Made by a program: the position numbers and the translations under genes | Assembly (NCBI RefSeq): GCF_001905885.1 | Contig: NZ_LIYH01000003.1 | Location: forward strand, 868,001 to 932,000 | From: Streptomyces sp. CB03234 | Lineage (GTDB): Bacteria; Actinomycetota; Actinomycetes; Streptomycetales; Streptomycetaceae | DNA length: 64,000 nt | Reading direction: 5' to 3' | In this document: piece after piece, positions 23,944-32,816 of the stretch | Layout: each line of letters begins with the position of its first letter | Position numbering within the stretch: the stretch's first letter is position 1 | Notes under the pieces: model-generated | What the model saw: only the letters and a program-made list of their open reading frames with translations | What the model was told of the DNA's origin: nothing | Database searches by the model: none

Positions 23944-24711
23944 CTAGGACCAGGCGGCGACGAAGTAACCCACGCCGTACGGGGCGTCCTCGTAGAGCAG
24001 CCGCCCCTCCAGGCCCGCGCCCTCGGCGGCGCCGGCGAGGACCTGCCAGGGCGCCCGGCCGGCCGCCTTCAGCTCGTACGCGAGATGCTCGTCCAGCGCC
24101 TCGAGGGCGCCCGTGTCGGCCGAGCCGAGCGCCCGGGCGGCCCGCTCGTCGAAGGCGGCGGCGCGGTCGTCGAAGTAGCCCGGCGCCTTGACGCTGCGGC
24201 ACGCGCTGCCGTCCCCCAGCACCAGCAGGGCGACGCGCCCGGCCTGCGCGGCCAGCTCGCGGCCCGCCTCGGCGCACCGCTCGGGCGCGAGCCGCTCGCT
24301 GACGGCGAGGCCCTCGAGGGGGGCGTCGGCCCAGCCGGTGCGCGCGAGCAGCCAGGCGCCCACGGCGAGCGACGCGGGCAGCGGCCCCGAACCGGCGGGC
24401 CCGGACCCGGACCCGGTCCTGGTGCCGGACCCTGACCCGGCCCTGGTGCCGGTCCCGGCCTCCGTACCGAGCCGTACGTCGACGTCCACGCCGAAGCCCC
24501 GGAAGTCCCCCACCGCCCCCGCCGGGTACCGTTCCAGGCCCTCCTCCGCCCCCGGTCCGACCACGATCAGCCGGTCCGGGCGCGAGGCGGCCAGCACCGC
24601 GAGCGCGTCGGAGCACGCCGTGCGCGCACCGTCGAGCTCGGGCGCGGCTCCGGCGGCGACGTCGGGCACCAGGAGCGGGGGGCAGGGGCAGACGGCGGCG
24701 GCGACAAGCAT
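23944..24711 (-). CDS. Class III extradiol dioxygenase (LigB)-like protein with Gly/Thr/Ser insertion
   Basis: 255 residues. The N-terminus MLVAAAVCPCPPLLVPDV, the segment DRLIVVGPGAEE, LLVLGDGSACRS and the C-terminus APYGVGYFVAAW match the LigB-like extradiol dioxygenase family found beside miaA/miaB in actinomycetes, whose reaction is not known. The classical iron-binding histidines are not evident (the N-terminal site reads VCPCPPLLVP), so catalysis is doubtful. An insertion around residues 83-110 is built from repeated GT and SG units (AGTGTRAGSGSGTRTGSGSG), probably slippage-derived. ATG start. Function unknown. Confidence 0.65.
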   Translation of the reverse strand: MLVAAAVCPCPPLLVPDVAAGAAPELDGARTACSDALAVLAASRPDRLIVVGPGAEEGLERYPAGAVGDFRGFGVDVDVRLGTEAGTGTRAGSGSGTRTGSGSGPAGSGPLPASLAVGAWLLARTGWADAPLEGLAVSERLAPERCAEAGRELAAQAGRVALLVLGDGSACRSVKAPGYFDDRAAAFDERAARALGSADTGALEALDEHLAYELKAAGRAPWQVLAGAAEGAGLEGRLLYEDAPYGVGYFVAAWS

Positions 24712-24842
24712 GATCCGCAGCGTAGCCGGTGAGGCCCGTCAAACGCGCCGCAGGACCAGCCGGCCGCAACCCGCCGAACGCCCCCCAGGCGCCGCCGGCT
24801 CGCCAAAACCCCCGGCAGGCCCAGCCCGCCGAAAGCGCCGGG

Positions 24843-26363
24843 TCAGCCGACCGTGCAGCCGCCCGTGACCGGGGGCAGCGGGGCCGGGGCACCGATCTGG
24901 GGCAGGCCCAGCATGACGCCCGCGGGCTTGGCCGCCTCGGCGGCGTTGCGCTTCTCCCAGGCGTCGCCCGAGCGGGTGCGGCGTACGTGCGCCGTCGGGC
25001 CCTCCGCCAGGAGGTGGTGCGGGGCCGCGTAGGTGATCTCCACGGTCACCACGTCACCCGGGCGCACGTCCTGCTCCGGCTTGGTGAAGTGCACCAGTCG
25101 GTTGTCGGGCGCACGGCCGGACAGGCGGTGCGTGGCACCGTCCTTGCGGCCCTCGCCCTCCGCGACCATGACCTCCAGGGTGCGGCCGACCTGCTTCTTG
25201 TTCTCCTTCCAGGAGATCTCCTCCTGGAGGGCGACCAGGCGCATGTAGCGGTCCTGCACGACCTCCTTCGGGATCTGGCCGTCCATGGTCGCCGCCGGGG
25301 TGCCGGGGCGCTTGGAGTACTGGAAGGTGAAGGCCTGCGCGAAGCGCGCCTCGCGCACCACGTGCATGGTCTGCTCGAAGTCCTCCTCCGTCTCACCGGG
25401 GAAGCCCACGATGATGTCGGTGGAGATGGCGGCGTGCGGGATGGCCTCCCGCACCTTGCGGATGATCCCCAGGTAGCGGTCCTGGCGGTACGAGCGGCGC
25501 ATCACCTTCAGGACGGTGTCCGAGCCGGACTGGAGCGGCATGTGGAGCTGCGGCATCACGTTGGGCGTCTCGGCCATCGCGGCGATCACGTCGTCCGTGA
25601 AGTCGCGCGGGTGCGGGGAGGTGAAGCGGACGCGCTCCAGCCCCTCGATCGTCCCGCAGGCGCGCAGCAGCTTGCTGAAGGCCTCGCGGTCGCCGATGTC
25701 GGAGCCGTACGCGTTGACGTTCTGGCCGAGCAGGGTGATCTCGGATACGCCCTCGGCGACCAGCGCCTCGATCTCGGCGAGGATGTCGCCGGGGCGGCGG
25801 TCCTTCTCCTTGCCGCGCAGCGCCGGGACGATGCAGAAGGTGCAGGTGTTGTTGCAGCCGACGGAGATGGACACCCACGCGGCGTACGCGGACTCGCGCC
25901 GGGTCGGCAGCGTGGAGGGGAACGCCTCCAGCGACTCGGCGATCTCGACCTGCGCCTCCTCCTGGACGCGGGCGCGCTCCAGGAGGACCGGCAGCTTGCC
26001 GATGTTGTGCGTACCGAAGACGACGTCGACCCACGGCGCCTTCTTGACGATGGTGTCGCGGTCCTTCTGGGCCAGGCAGCCGCCGACGGCGATCTGCATG
26101 CCGGGCCGCTTGGTCTTCATCGGGGCGAGCCGGCCGAGGTTGCCGTACAGCTTGTTGTCGGCGTTCTCGCGCACCGCGCAGGTGTTGAAGACGACGACGT
26201 CGGCATCGCCGTCGGAACCCTCGGGAGCGCGTACGTACCCGGCGTCCTCCAGCAGGCCCGACAGACGCTCGGAGTCGTGAACGTTCATCTGGCACCCGTA
26301 GGTGCGTACCTCGTACGTCTTCAAACCGTCCACTACTCCGCCAGCCACGTCGTTACCGCTCAC
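24843..26363 (-). CDS. miaB: tRNA-2-methylthio-N6-dimethylallyladenosine synthase
   Basis: 506 residues. A radical-SAM methylthiotransferase that completes ms2i6A37 in tRNA, acting after MiaA. The N-terminal UPF0004 domain has cysteines in TYGCQMNVHDSERL, NTCAVREN and GGCLAQ; the radical-SAM motif is CNNTCTFC; the C-terminal TRAM domain lies around VGRTLEVMVAEG to VTVEITYA. The C-terminal extension ends TGGCTVG. ATG start. It lies 20 bp from the TetR gene stop on the same strand. Distinguished from RimO (also in this window) by GCNNTCTFC against GCDRRCSFC and by sequence around the auxiliary cluster. Confidence 0.95.
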   Translation of the reverse strand: MSGNDVAGGVVDGLKTYEVRTYGCQMNVHDSERLSGLLEDAGYVRAPEGSDGDADVVVFNTCAVRENADNKLYGNLGRLAPMKTKRPGMQIAVGGCLAQKDRDTIVKKAPWVDVVFGTHNIGKLPVLLERARVQEEAQVEIAESLEAFPSTLPTRRESAYAAWVSISVGCNNTCTFCIVPALRGKEKDRRPGDILAEIEALVAEGVSEITLLGQNVNAYGSDIGDREAFSKLLRACGTIEGLERVRFTSPHPRDFTDDVIAAMAETPNVMPQLHMPLQSGSDTVLKVMRRSYRQDRYLGIIRKVREAIPHAAISTDIIVGFPGETEEDFEQTMHVVREARFAQAFTFQYSKRPGTPAATMDGQIPKEVVQDRYMRLVALQEEISWKENKKQVGRTLEVMVAEGEGRKDGATHRLSGRAPDNRLVHFTKPEQDVRPGDVVTVEITYAAPHHLLAEGPTAHVRRTRSGDAWEKRNAAEAAKPAGVMLGLPQIGAPAPLPPVTGGCTVG

Positions 26364-26383
26364 CCGTCAAGGGTAAGGGGTCC

Positions 26384-27022
26384 TCACCGGCCGGGGGTGA
26401 CGACGGCGGCGAGGCCGTCGAGGAGGAGGGCGAGGCCCGCCTCGAAGCCGCGGTCGTCGAGGCCGGGCAGCCCCGAGGGGGCGGCGGCGGCGTCTTCGAG
26501 GGCGGCGGCGAGGGAAGGGTAGGCCGGACGGTAGCCGTCCGGGGGGCGGGTGAAGCCGGCGGTGAAGGTCTCCAGGGCCGAGCCGAGGACCAGGTAGTCC
26601 AGGGCGGCGGCGACCTCGGCCGCCTTGGCGGGGGTGCAGCCGATACGGGTCAGGGCGGCGAGCAGCGTGTCGTAGCCGCGCAGGGCCTTGTCCGCCTCCA
26701 CACGGCGCCGGGCCACCAGGGCGATCATGTGCGGGTAGCGGAGGTACACGCGGCGGTAGCCGCGGGCGTACGCCGCGATGCCCTCGCGCCAGCGCGGGTC
26801 GTCGAGCGGGGTGAGGTCGATCTCCTCGTTGATCCGCTCCAGTGCCGCGTCCAGCAGGTCGTCCTTGGACGCCACGTGGTGGTAGAGCGACGCCCCGCGC
26901 ACTCCCAGGCGCTGCGCGAGGGCTCGCATCGTCAGGGCTTGGGGGCCCGTCTCCTCGAGGAGTTCGAGCGCCGTGCGCGCGATGCTCTCGCGGCTCAGCA
27001 GTGGCTGGCTCGGTCGGCCCAT
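26384..27022 (-). CDS. TetR-family transcriptional regulator
   Basis: 212 residues. The HTH lies near residues 25-60 (LTMRALAQRLGVRGASLYHHVASKDDLLDA); the rest is an all-helical ligand domain of the TetR_C type, with an Ala-rich low-complexity loop near residue 180. It is divergent from the amino-acid permease, and a palindrome (CTAAC-AAC-GTTAG) lies between them, so it most likely represses the permease and the following deiminase gene, perhaps in response to a polyamine or amino acid. The ligand cannot be inferred from sequence. Confidence 0.88.
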   Translation of the reverse strand: MGRPSQPLLSRESIARTALELLEETGPQALTMRALAQRLGVRGASLYHHVASKDDLLDAALERINEEIDLTPLDDPRWREGIAAYARGYRRVYLRYPHMIALVARRRVEADKALRGYDTLLAALTRIGCTPAKAAEVAAALDYLVLGSALETFTAGFTRPPDGYRPAYPSLAAALEDAAAAPSGLPGLDDRGFEAGLALLLDGLAAVVTPGR

Positions 27023-27114
27023 CGCGGTGCTCCCCCTCTTTCCGTCGCCAGGTTACCGGGCGGGAGGGGTTCACATTCGGCCAGTGGCGCGTTAAGTTCC
27101 CCGCACCCCGATAC

Positions 27115-27127
27115 CTAACAACGTTAG
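27115..27127. promoter_or_regulatory. Candidate operator for the TetR regulator
   Basis: CTAACAACGTTAG is a 5-bp perfect inverted repeat with a 3-bp centre, in an A+T-rich patch unusual for this genome (TACCTAACAACGTTAGATTT). It lies 32 bp upstream of the permease start codon and 93 bp upstream of the divergent tetR start, where it could control both. Confidence 0.6.
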
Positions 27128-27158
27128 ATTTAGAACGCCGAGCCGCCGAGGTGAACCA

Positions 27159-28706
27159 ATGACGCCGACCCCACCCGAACCTCCAGCCCTGGACAATGAC
27201 GCCGCCCGACTCGGTGACCTGGGCTACCGGCAGGAACTGCGCCGCAGCCTCGGCATCCTGGGGAACATCTCCATGGGCTTCGCCGTGGTCTCCCCGGTGG
27301 TGGCCCTCTACGCGGTGGCCATGGTCGGCACGACCGTCGCGGGTCCCGCCTGGATCTGGGCGCTGCCGGTGGTGCTCGTCGGCCAGTGCCTGGTCGTCAA
27401 CGTCTACTCCGAGCTCGCGTCCCAGTGGCCGCTCGCGGGCGGCCCGTACCAGTGGAGCCGCCGCCTGCTGGGGCCGGCCTTCGGCTGGATGGGCGGCTGG
27501 GTGTGGCAGTTCGCCGTGATGTTCGGCAACACCACCGTGGCGTACCTCGCCTCCCCCTGGGTCTTCGCCCTGTTCGGGATCACGCCCTCGCCCGGGGCGA
27601 TGGTGGCGGTGGCCGTCTCCATCCTGCTCGGCTGCATGCTGATCAACGCGTACGGCATCCGGGTGCTGAGCTTCATCGTGTCCCTGGGCATCGCCGCCGA
27701 GGCGGTCGCGTCCGTCGTCGTCGGCTTCTCCCTGCTGCTGTTCTTCCGGGAGCACGACTTCGTCCTGTTCACGGACACCATGGGCGCCGAGGTGCTGTCG
27801 GGCGGTTCCACCGCCCTGGGCTTCCTCGCCGCGATCGCGGTGGCCGGCTGGGCGTTCATCGGTTTCGACGCCTGCGTCTCCACCTCCGAGGAGACCAAGG
27901 ACGCGGGCCGGCAGGTGCCCCGCGCCATGTGGTGGGCGCTGCTCAGTGTCGGCGCGGTCGTGATCCTGAACGCGATGGCGGTCGCCCTGTCCCACCCCGC
28001 CCCCGAGAAGGTCGTCCTCGGCGAGGACATCGACCCGGTGACCACGGCGGTGGTGCACTCCTTCGGGTCGTGGTCCGACAAGCCCTTCGTGGCCGTCGTC
28101 CTGGTCGGCTTCCTCGCCTGCGCCATGGCGTCCCAAGGAGGCGCGGCGCGCGGGCTGTACTCCCTGGCCCGGGACGGCGTCTTCCCCTTCTCCCGGCAGG
28201 TACGGAAGGTCAACAGCCGTCAGGCGCCCATCGGTGGTCTGGTCGCCTCCACCCTGGTCAGCGGTACGGCGCTGCTGCTGGGCCTCGACGCCACCGCCAT
28301 CGGCAGCCTGATCGCCTTCGGTACGGCGGCGACCTTCCTGCCGTTCTTCCTGACGTCCCTGGCAGCCCTGGTCGCCCGGCTGCGCGGCACGTGGGTGCCC
28401 TCCGGTCACATCCGGCAGGGCGGGAAGGGCACCGTCCTCAACGCCCTGGCCGTGCTGTGGACCGGCTTCGAGGTGGTGAACGTCTGCTGGCCGCGCGCCA
28501 TCCTCGCCCCTCCGGGCGCCCCCTGGTACCAGGTCTGGGCCGGGCTCATCGGCACCGCCGTGATCATCCTCGCCGGGCTGGTCTACCTGGTCACGAAGCG
28601 CCCGCAGGACAAGATCCGCGAGGGCGGCGACCGGCCGGCGGCCACCGGCTCCGGCGCGCCGGACGCGGATCCGACCGCCGCCGCGCTCGCGGCCGACGCC
28701 TCCTGA
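27159..28706 (+). CDS. APC-superfamily amino acid/polyamine permease
   Basis: 515 residues with about 12 hydrophobic spans. The start LRRSLGILGNISMGFAVVSPVVALYAV and the QWPLAGGPYQWSRRLLGP motif are typical of the GABA/putrescine/ethanolamine branch of APC permeases; GWAFIGFDACVSTSEETKDAGRQVPRA is the conserved loop after TM6. The C-terminal 40 residues are hydrophilic. ATG start with GAGG upstream. The downstream gene, agmatine deiminase, suggests that agmatine or another guanidino/polyamine compound is the substrate. Probably controlled by the divergent TetR through the palindrome in the intergenic region. Confidence 0.87.
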   Translation: MTPTPPEPPALDNDAARLGDLGYRQELRRSLGILGNISMGFAVVSPVVALYAVAMVGTTVAGPAWIWALPVVLVGQCLVVNVYSELASQWPLAGGPYQWSRRLLGPAFGWMGGWVWQFAVMFGNTTVAYLASPWVFALFGITPSPGAMVAVAVSILLGCMLINAYGIRVLSFIVSLGIAAEAVASVVVGFSLLLFFREHDFVLFTDTMGAEVLSGGSTALGFLAAIAVAGWAFIGFDACVSTSEETKDAGRQVPRAMWWALLSVGAVVILNAMAVALSHPAPEKVVLGEDIDPVTTAVVHSFGSWSDKPFVAVVLVGFLACAMASQGGAARGLYSLARDGVFPFSRQVRKVNSRQAPIGGLVASTLVSGTALLLGLDATAIGSLIAFGTAATFLPFFLTSLAALVARLRGTWVPSGHIRQGGKGTVLNALAVLWTGFEVVNVCWPRAILAPPGAPWYQVWAGLIGTAVIILAGLVYLVTKRPQDKIREGGDRPAATGSGAPDADPTAAALAADAS

Positions 28707-28787
28707 CGGCGCGGCACGCCCGCCGCAGCCGAAGCGCCCCGGCGCATACCGTCAGCCCGCGCGGCGCCCCGCCGGGGCCGGTGTTCC

Positions 28788-28817
28788 GCGGTCCGACGCG
28801 GTCCGACGCGGTCCGAG
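28788..28817. repeat. 10-bp tandem repeat (3 copies) between permease and deiminase genes
   Basis: GCGGTCCGAC is repeated three times, the last ending in G rather than C. It lies in a 287-bp C+G-rich spacer between the two genes, where I see no other gene, promoter or clear hairpin. Confidence 0.8.
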
Positions 28818-28993
28818 CCTGGCGCTACGGAGCTGGGCACCACGGAACGGCACCGGTCACAGGCCGGGACGGCGCCAAGCGACCGCAGCCCGGCGCACCC
28901 GCCCTCGCCGGACGCGCCCCCGCACCGGCCCCCGCACGCATCCCCCGTACCCGCCCCCCAGTCACGTACCACCCAGCCAAGAGGAGAGACGAG

Positions 28994-30175
28994 ATGAGCC
29001 TGCCCCGCACGCACCGCGTCCCGCAGCTGAGCAGAAGGGTCTTCGGCGGCGCGGCCCTGACAGCCGCCGCGGCCGCCCTGCTCGGCCCCGGCCGTGCCGT
29101 CGCCGCCGCCTCCACCGCCTCCACCGCCTCGACCGCCTCGACCGCCTCGACCGCCAAGGAGGAGACGACCGTGTTCCACGCCCCCGCGGAGTGGGAAGCG
29201 CACTCCGGCTGTGTCATGGCCTGGCCCTGGGACCCGGCCGTCGGCTGGGGCGGGCTGCTGCGCGACGTCCAGGCCGAGATAGCCGGGATCGCCCGGGAGA
29301 TCGCCCGCTTCGAGTCCGTCCTCATGGTCGCCGAGCCGGGCCGCGGCGCGGAGGCCCGCGCCCAGTGCGGCAGCACGGTCACCGTCATCGAGTACCCGAT
29401 CAACGACTGCTGGACGCGCGACACGGGCCCCGTCTTCGCCGTCGACGCGGGCAGCACGCGGAAGATCGGCCTGGACTTCCGGTTCAACGGCTGGGGCGAG
29501 AAGTACCCGTACGACAAGGACGACCTGCTCCCGGTCGGCGTCTGCGACCACCTGGGCGTACCGCGCAAGGCCGTCGACCTGGTCCTGGAGGGCGGGGCGG
29601 TCATCACGGACGGACAGGGCACGCTCATCACCACCGAGGAGTGCCTGCTCCACCCCAACCGCAACCCCTCCATGAGCCGCGCCGAGATCGAGGCGGCGCT
29701 GCTGGCGGCGTACGGAGCGAGCAAGGTCGTCTGGCTGCCGTACGGGCTCCACAACGACGACATCACCAACGGTCACGTCGACCTCGTCGCCGCCTACCTC
29801 GGCCCGGCGAAGGTCCTCCTCCACACCCAGCCCGACGCCACGAGCCCCAACCACGCCCGGATGGCGGCCAACAAGGCGGTGCTGAACAACGCCACGGACG
29901 CGCGCGGGCGCCGGTTCGAGATCGTGGAGCTCCACCACCAGCCGCACTACCGGCTCAACGGGCTGCTGGTGGAGACGTTCAGCTACACCAACTACTACGA
30001 GACCGGCGGCAGCGTCGTCGTCCCCCTGTCCGGCGAGCCGGCGGACGCCCTCGCCCTCGCCCAGTTCCGCACCCTGTTCCCCACCCGCGAGGTCGTCGGC
30101 GCCAGGGCGCGCGTCCTGGGCTGGGGCGGTGGCGGAGTCCACTGCGTCACGCAGCACGTCCCGAGGACGCAGTAG
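28994..30175 (+). CDS. Agmatine deiminase with Tat-like signal peptide
   Basis: 393 residues. The catalytic domain belongs to the agmatine deiminase/peptidylarginine deiminase family, converting agmatine to N-carbamoylputrescine: WEAHSGCVMAWPWD, NDCWTRDTGPVF, LEGGAVITDGQGT, NDDITNGHVDLVAAYL, and the nucleophile Cys in GGGGVHCVTQHVP. Unlike cytosolic AguA, the N-terminus carries SRRVFGG followed by a hydrophobic stretch (AALTAAAAALLG), a Tat-type export signal, then an Ala-Ser-Thr repeat. ATG start with AGGAGA upstream. It follows the permease by 287 bp in the same direction and overlaps the 3' end of the convergent P450 gene by 29 bp. Confidence 0.88.
   Translation: MSLPRTHRVPQLSRRVFGGAALTAAAAALLGPGRAVAAASTASTASTASTASTAKEETTVFHAPAEWEAHSGCVMAWPWDPAVGWGGLLRDVQAEIAGIAREIARFESVLMVAEPGRGAEARAQCGSTVTVIEYPINDCWTRDTGPVFAVDAGSTRKIGLDFRFNGWGEKYPYDKDDLLPVGVCDHLGVPRKAVDLVLEGGAVITDGQGTLITTEECLLHPNRNPSMSRAEIEAALLAAYGASKVVWLPYGLHNDDITNGHVDLVAAYLGPAKVLLHTQPDATSPNHARMAANKAVLNNATDARGRRFEIVELHHQPHYRLNGLLVETFSYTNYYETGGSVVVPLSGEPADALALAQFRTLFPTREVVGARARVLGWGGGGVHCVTQHVPRTQ
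29108..29152. repeat. 9-bp tandem repeat (5 copies) encoding Ala-Ser-Thr
   Basis: Five copies of GCCTCSACC lie just after the Tat signal of the deiminase. The first two read TCC and the last three TCG in the serine codon, so the array expanded from two variant units. Confidence 0.92.
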
Positions 30176-31526
30176 CGCGGAGGGTGGCGTTCAGGGGGGC
30201 CGACGGCTGGAGCAGCAGGCCCACCCTGGGCGCCACCTCCCCGGCCGGAAGGTCGAGCCGGAAGCGCTGCGCGAGGGTGGCCAGCAGCAGAACGGCTTCC
30301 ACCTGGGCGAACCGGGCGCCGAGGCAGGTGCGCTGGCCGCCGCCGAAGGGGTACCAGGCGTGGTCGGGTACGGCGTCGGCGCCTCCGGCGTCCCAGCGTT
30401 CGGGCCGGAACGCCTCCGGGTGCGGGAACCAGCGCGGGTCGCGGTGGGTGGTCCACGGGCTGCACCAGACGATGGTGCGGGCCGGGACGCGGGTGCCGCC
30501 GAGGGTGGCGCCTTCACGGGCGACGGCCGCGAGGAGCCAGGCGGGCGGGTAGAGCCGCAGGGCCTCCTTGACGATCTGCTGGGCCCAGGTGAGCCGGTCG
30601 TAGTCGTCGATGGTCGGGGTACGTCCGGCCAGTACGCGCTCGAGTTCGGCGTCGAGGCGGTCCCGGACGGCAGGGGACGCCGAGAGCAGGTACCACATCC
30701 AGGTCAGGGCGGTGGACGTCGTCTCGTGCCCGGCCGCCCACAGGGTGACCGCCTCGTCGCGCACCTCCCGGGGCGACAGCGGCCGGCCGTCCTCGTCGCG
30801 GGCCGCGAGGAGCCGCCCCAGCAGGTCGTCCCGGCCCTCCTCGCCCTCGGCGGCCTCCCGCAGCCGCGCCCTGATGAGCCGGTGCACTTCGGCGTCGATC
30901 GTGGCCACGGCCGCCCGCAGCCGCTGCCGCGCCGGGGTGGTGACCCAGCCGGGCATGAACAGGCTCATGCTCCGCAGTTCGGCGCCGATCACGTGCTCGG
31001 CCACGTTCATGGCGTCGGCCAGCGCCCGGGTCGCGTCGCCCAGGTCGTTGCCGAACAGACAGCGCAGCACCACCCGCTGGGTGATGAGCGCCATCTCCCG
31101 GCGTACGTCGATCCGTTCGCCGTCCCGCCACTGATCGGCCGCCGACCGGGCGCACTCCACCATGGTCGCCGCGTACGTCTTGACCTGACGCGGACGTACG
31201 GTGGGCTGGACCAGCGAGCGCTTGCGGCGCCAGTCGTCGCCCTTGCTCATGATCACGCTCTGGCCGACGACCCGCTTGAACGCCCAGCCGATCTCCAGGA
31301 TGTCGTACGCGTGCTCACGGGCGCCCAGCAGCTCCGCGATGTGCTCGGGGTGGGACACGAACAGGCTCTGCCGGGGCCCCAGCGACCAGCGCGCGGCGTC
31401 CCCGAACTCGTCCCGCAACCGCGTCAGGAACGCCAGCGGATCCCTGCCGAACTCCGGGAGGTTGCCCAGTACGGGCAGGCCCCGGGGGCCTGGCACGGGG
31501 GTGAGGGGAACGCTGCACGTGGTCAC
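30147..31526 (-). CDS. Cytochrome P450
   Basis: 459 residues, GTG start with GGAG 5 nt upstream. Landmarks: proline-rich start VPGPRGLPVLGNLPEF, I-helix AGHETT at 265-270, ExxR (EALR) at 321-324, and the heme loop FGGGQRTCLG with Cys401. The membrane-anchor-like start PGPRGLPVLGN and the ERWD motif resemble the CYP family branch related to fatty-acid or CYP4-type enzymes rather than macrolide P450s; substrate unknown. No ferredoxin or reductase gene is adjacent. Its 3' end overlaps the deiminase gene. Confidence 0.92.
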   Translation of the reverse strand: MTTCSVPLTPVPGPRGLPVLGNLPEFGRDPLAFLTRLRDEFGDAARWSLGPRQSLFVSHPEHIAELLGAREHAYDILEIGWAFKRVVGQSVIMSKGDDWRRKRSLVQPTVRPRQVKTYAATMVECARSAADQWRDGERIDVRREMALITQRVVLRCLFGNDLGDATRALADAMNVAEHVIGAELRSMSLFMPGWVTTPARQRLRAAVATIDAEVHRLIRARLREAAEGEEGRDDLLGRLLAARDEDGRPLSPREVRDEAVTLWAAGHETTSTALTWMWYLLSASPAVRDRLDAELERVLAGRTPTIDDYDRLTWAQQIVKEALRLYPPAWLLAAVAREGATLGGTRVPARTIVWCSPWTTHRDPRWFPHPEAFRPERWDAGGADAVPDHAWYPFGGGQRTCLGARFAQVEAVLLLATLAQRFRLDLPAGEVAPRVGLLLQPSAPLNATLRATASSGRAA

Positions 31527-31717
31527 ATGGGCTCCAGCGGTCGGGCTCGCGCTCTACGGCGGTACGCGGTACTCGGCACCCTTAACGCGGCAGGCTCCAT
31601 GAGGTGGCGACTGTGGGCTTCCCGACGGACGACACGGCCGACCCGTCGCTGCGCGTCATCGGCGGATGGATATGGCAACGGAACCTGGCCCCGTGCAGCG
31701 CTGACGCCGGTTGCCGG

Positions 31718-31759
31718 CTGCCGACTGCCGACTGCCGACTGCCGACTGCCGACTGCCGG
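31718..31759. repeat. 7-bp tandem repeat (6 copies) upstream of the TAXI gene
   Basis: CTGCCGA is repeated five times with a sixth copy ending in G. It ends 58 bp before the TAXI start codon, in the 291-bp spacer to the divergent P450 gene. No gene is visible in the spacer; the repeat lies where a promoter or leader would be, so copy number could alter spacing. Confidence 0.92.
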
Positions 31760-31817
31760 CCGAACCGTTGTACGCCGGGCCTGGTCAGCGCCGGGAGTGA
31801 GCTGGCAGGATCGCGCC

Positions 31818-32816
31818 ATGCTCCAGGTCCTGTCCCGCATCAGCCGCCGCCGCGCCCTCCAGGGGTCGGCGGTGGGTCTCGTGGTGCTGGGCCTGCTCCT
31901 GTGGTGGCTGGCGCCCACCGGGGAGCCGTCCCCGCGCGGGAAGGTCACCTTCAGCACCGGCGTACCGACCGGGGTGTACCAGCGGTACGGCGAGCTGCTG
32001 GAGGAGGCGCTCGGGCGCAATGTGCCGGACGTGGCCATAACCCTGCTCAATAGCGAGGGCTCCCGGCAGAACCTGGAGCGGCTCGCGTCCGGGGAGGCCG
32101 ACTTCACGATCGCCACGGCCGACGCGGCGGCGACGTACATACGGGACAGCCGGCCGGGTGCGTACGCGCTGCGCGGCTGTGCGCGGCTGTACGACGACTA
32201 TGTGCAGCTCGTCGTGCCCAAGGGCTCGAAGGTCCGCTCCACCCGCGATCTGCGGGGCATGCGGGTCGGCGTGGGGCAGGACGGGTCGGGCGTACGGCTG
32301 ATCGCGAACCGGCTGCTCCAGGCGGCCGGGATCGATCCGGCCACGGGGATCAAGCCCGTCTCGGCCGGGATCGACACCATGCCGACGCTGCTGGAGAACG
32401 ACCGGCTGGACGCGTTCTTCTGGTCGGGCGGCCTGCCCACCAGCGCCGTGCAGAAGTTGTCGGAGCGCTTCCCGATCCGGCTCGTCCCGCTGGAGGACGA
32501 CCTGATCAACCGGGTGCACGAGGGCAGCGGCAACGGCCGCCACTACCGCTCGGCCGTGGTGCCCGCCGACGCCTACGCCCTCGCCCAGGAGGGCCGGCAG
32601 GTCGAGACGGTCGCCGTGGCGAACCTGCTCGTCACCACCGACCGTACGGACCCGGCGCTGGTGGAGGCCTTCACGCGCACGGTGATCCACAGCCGGGACC
32701 GGATCGGGCGCGAGGTGCACCCCGCGCAGCTGGTCGACCTGCGGACGGCGCTCTACACCGACCCGCTGCCACTGCACGAGGGAGCGCGGCGCTACTACCG
32801 CTCGGTCAAGCCCTAG
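31818..32816 (+). CDS. TAXI-family (TRAP-associated) solute-binding protein, orphan
   Basis: 332 residues. An N-terminal basic stretch (RRRALQG) and hydrophobic segment (AVGLVVLGLLLWWLA) anchor or export it. The body is a TAXI-type periplasmic binding protein: VTFSTGVPTGVYQRYGE, GEADFTIATADAA, LRGMRVGVGQDGSGVRLIA, LENDRLDAFFWSGGLPT. No TRAP membrane components (small 4-TM or large 12-TM subunits) are nearby. It runs tail-to-tail with the sensor kinase GluK and overlaps its end by 11 bp. A characterised TAXI protein from Thermus binds glutamate/glutamine, which makes the position next to a glutamate sensing system suggestive. Confidence 0.85.
   Translation: MLQVLSRISRRRALQGSAVGLVVLGLLLWWLAPTGEPSPRGKVTFSTGVPTGVYQRYGELLEEALGRNVPDVAITLLNSEGSRQNLERLASGEADFTIATADAAATYIRDSRPGAYALRGCARLYDDYVQLVVPKGSKVRSTRDLRGMRVGVGQDGSGVRLIANRLLQAAGIDPATGIKPVSAGIDTMPTLLENDRLDAFFWSGGLPTSAVQKLSERFPIRLVPLEDDLINRVHEGSGNGRHYRSAVVPADAYALAQEGRQVETVAVANLLVTTDRTDPALVEAFTRTVIHSRDRIGREVHPAQLVDLRTALYTDPLPLHEGARRYYRSVKP

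Noticed and set aside
28583..30157. 524-codon minus-strand frame opposite permease and deiminase
   Set aside because: Antisense shadow; no ribosome site and low-complexity product.
31718..31759. CRISPR-like array
   Set aside because: Seven-base direct tandem units with no spacers; simple tandem repeat.
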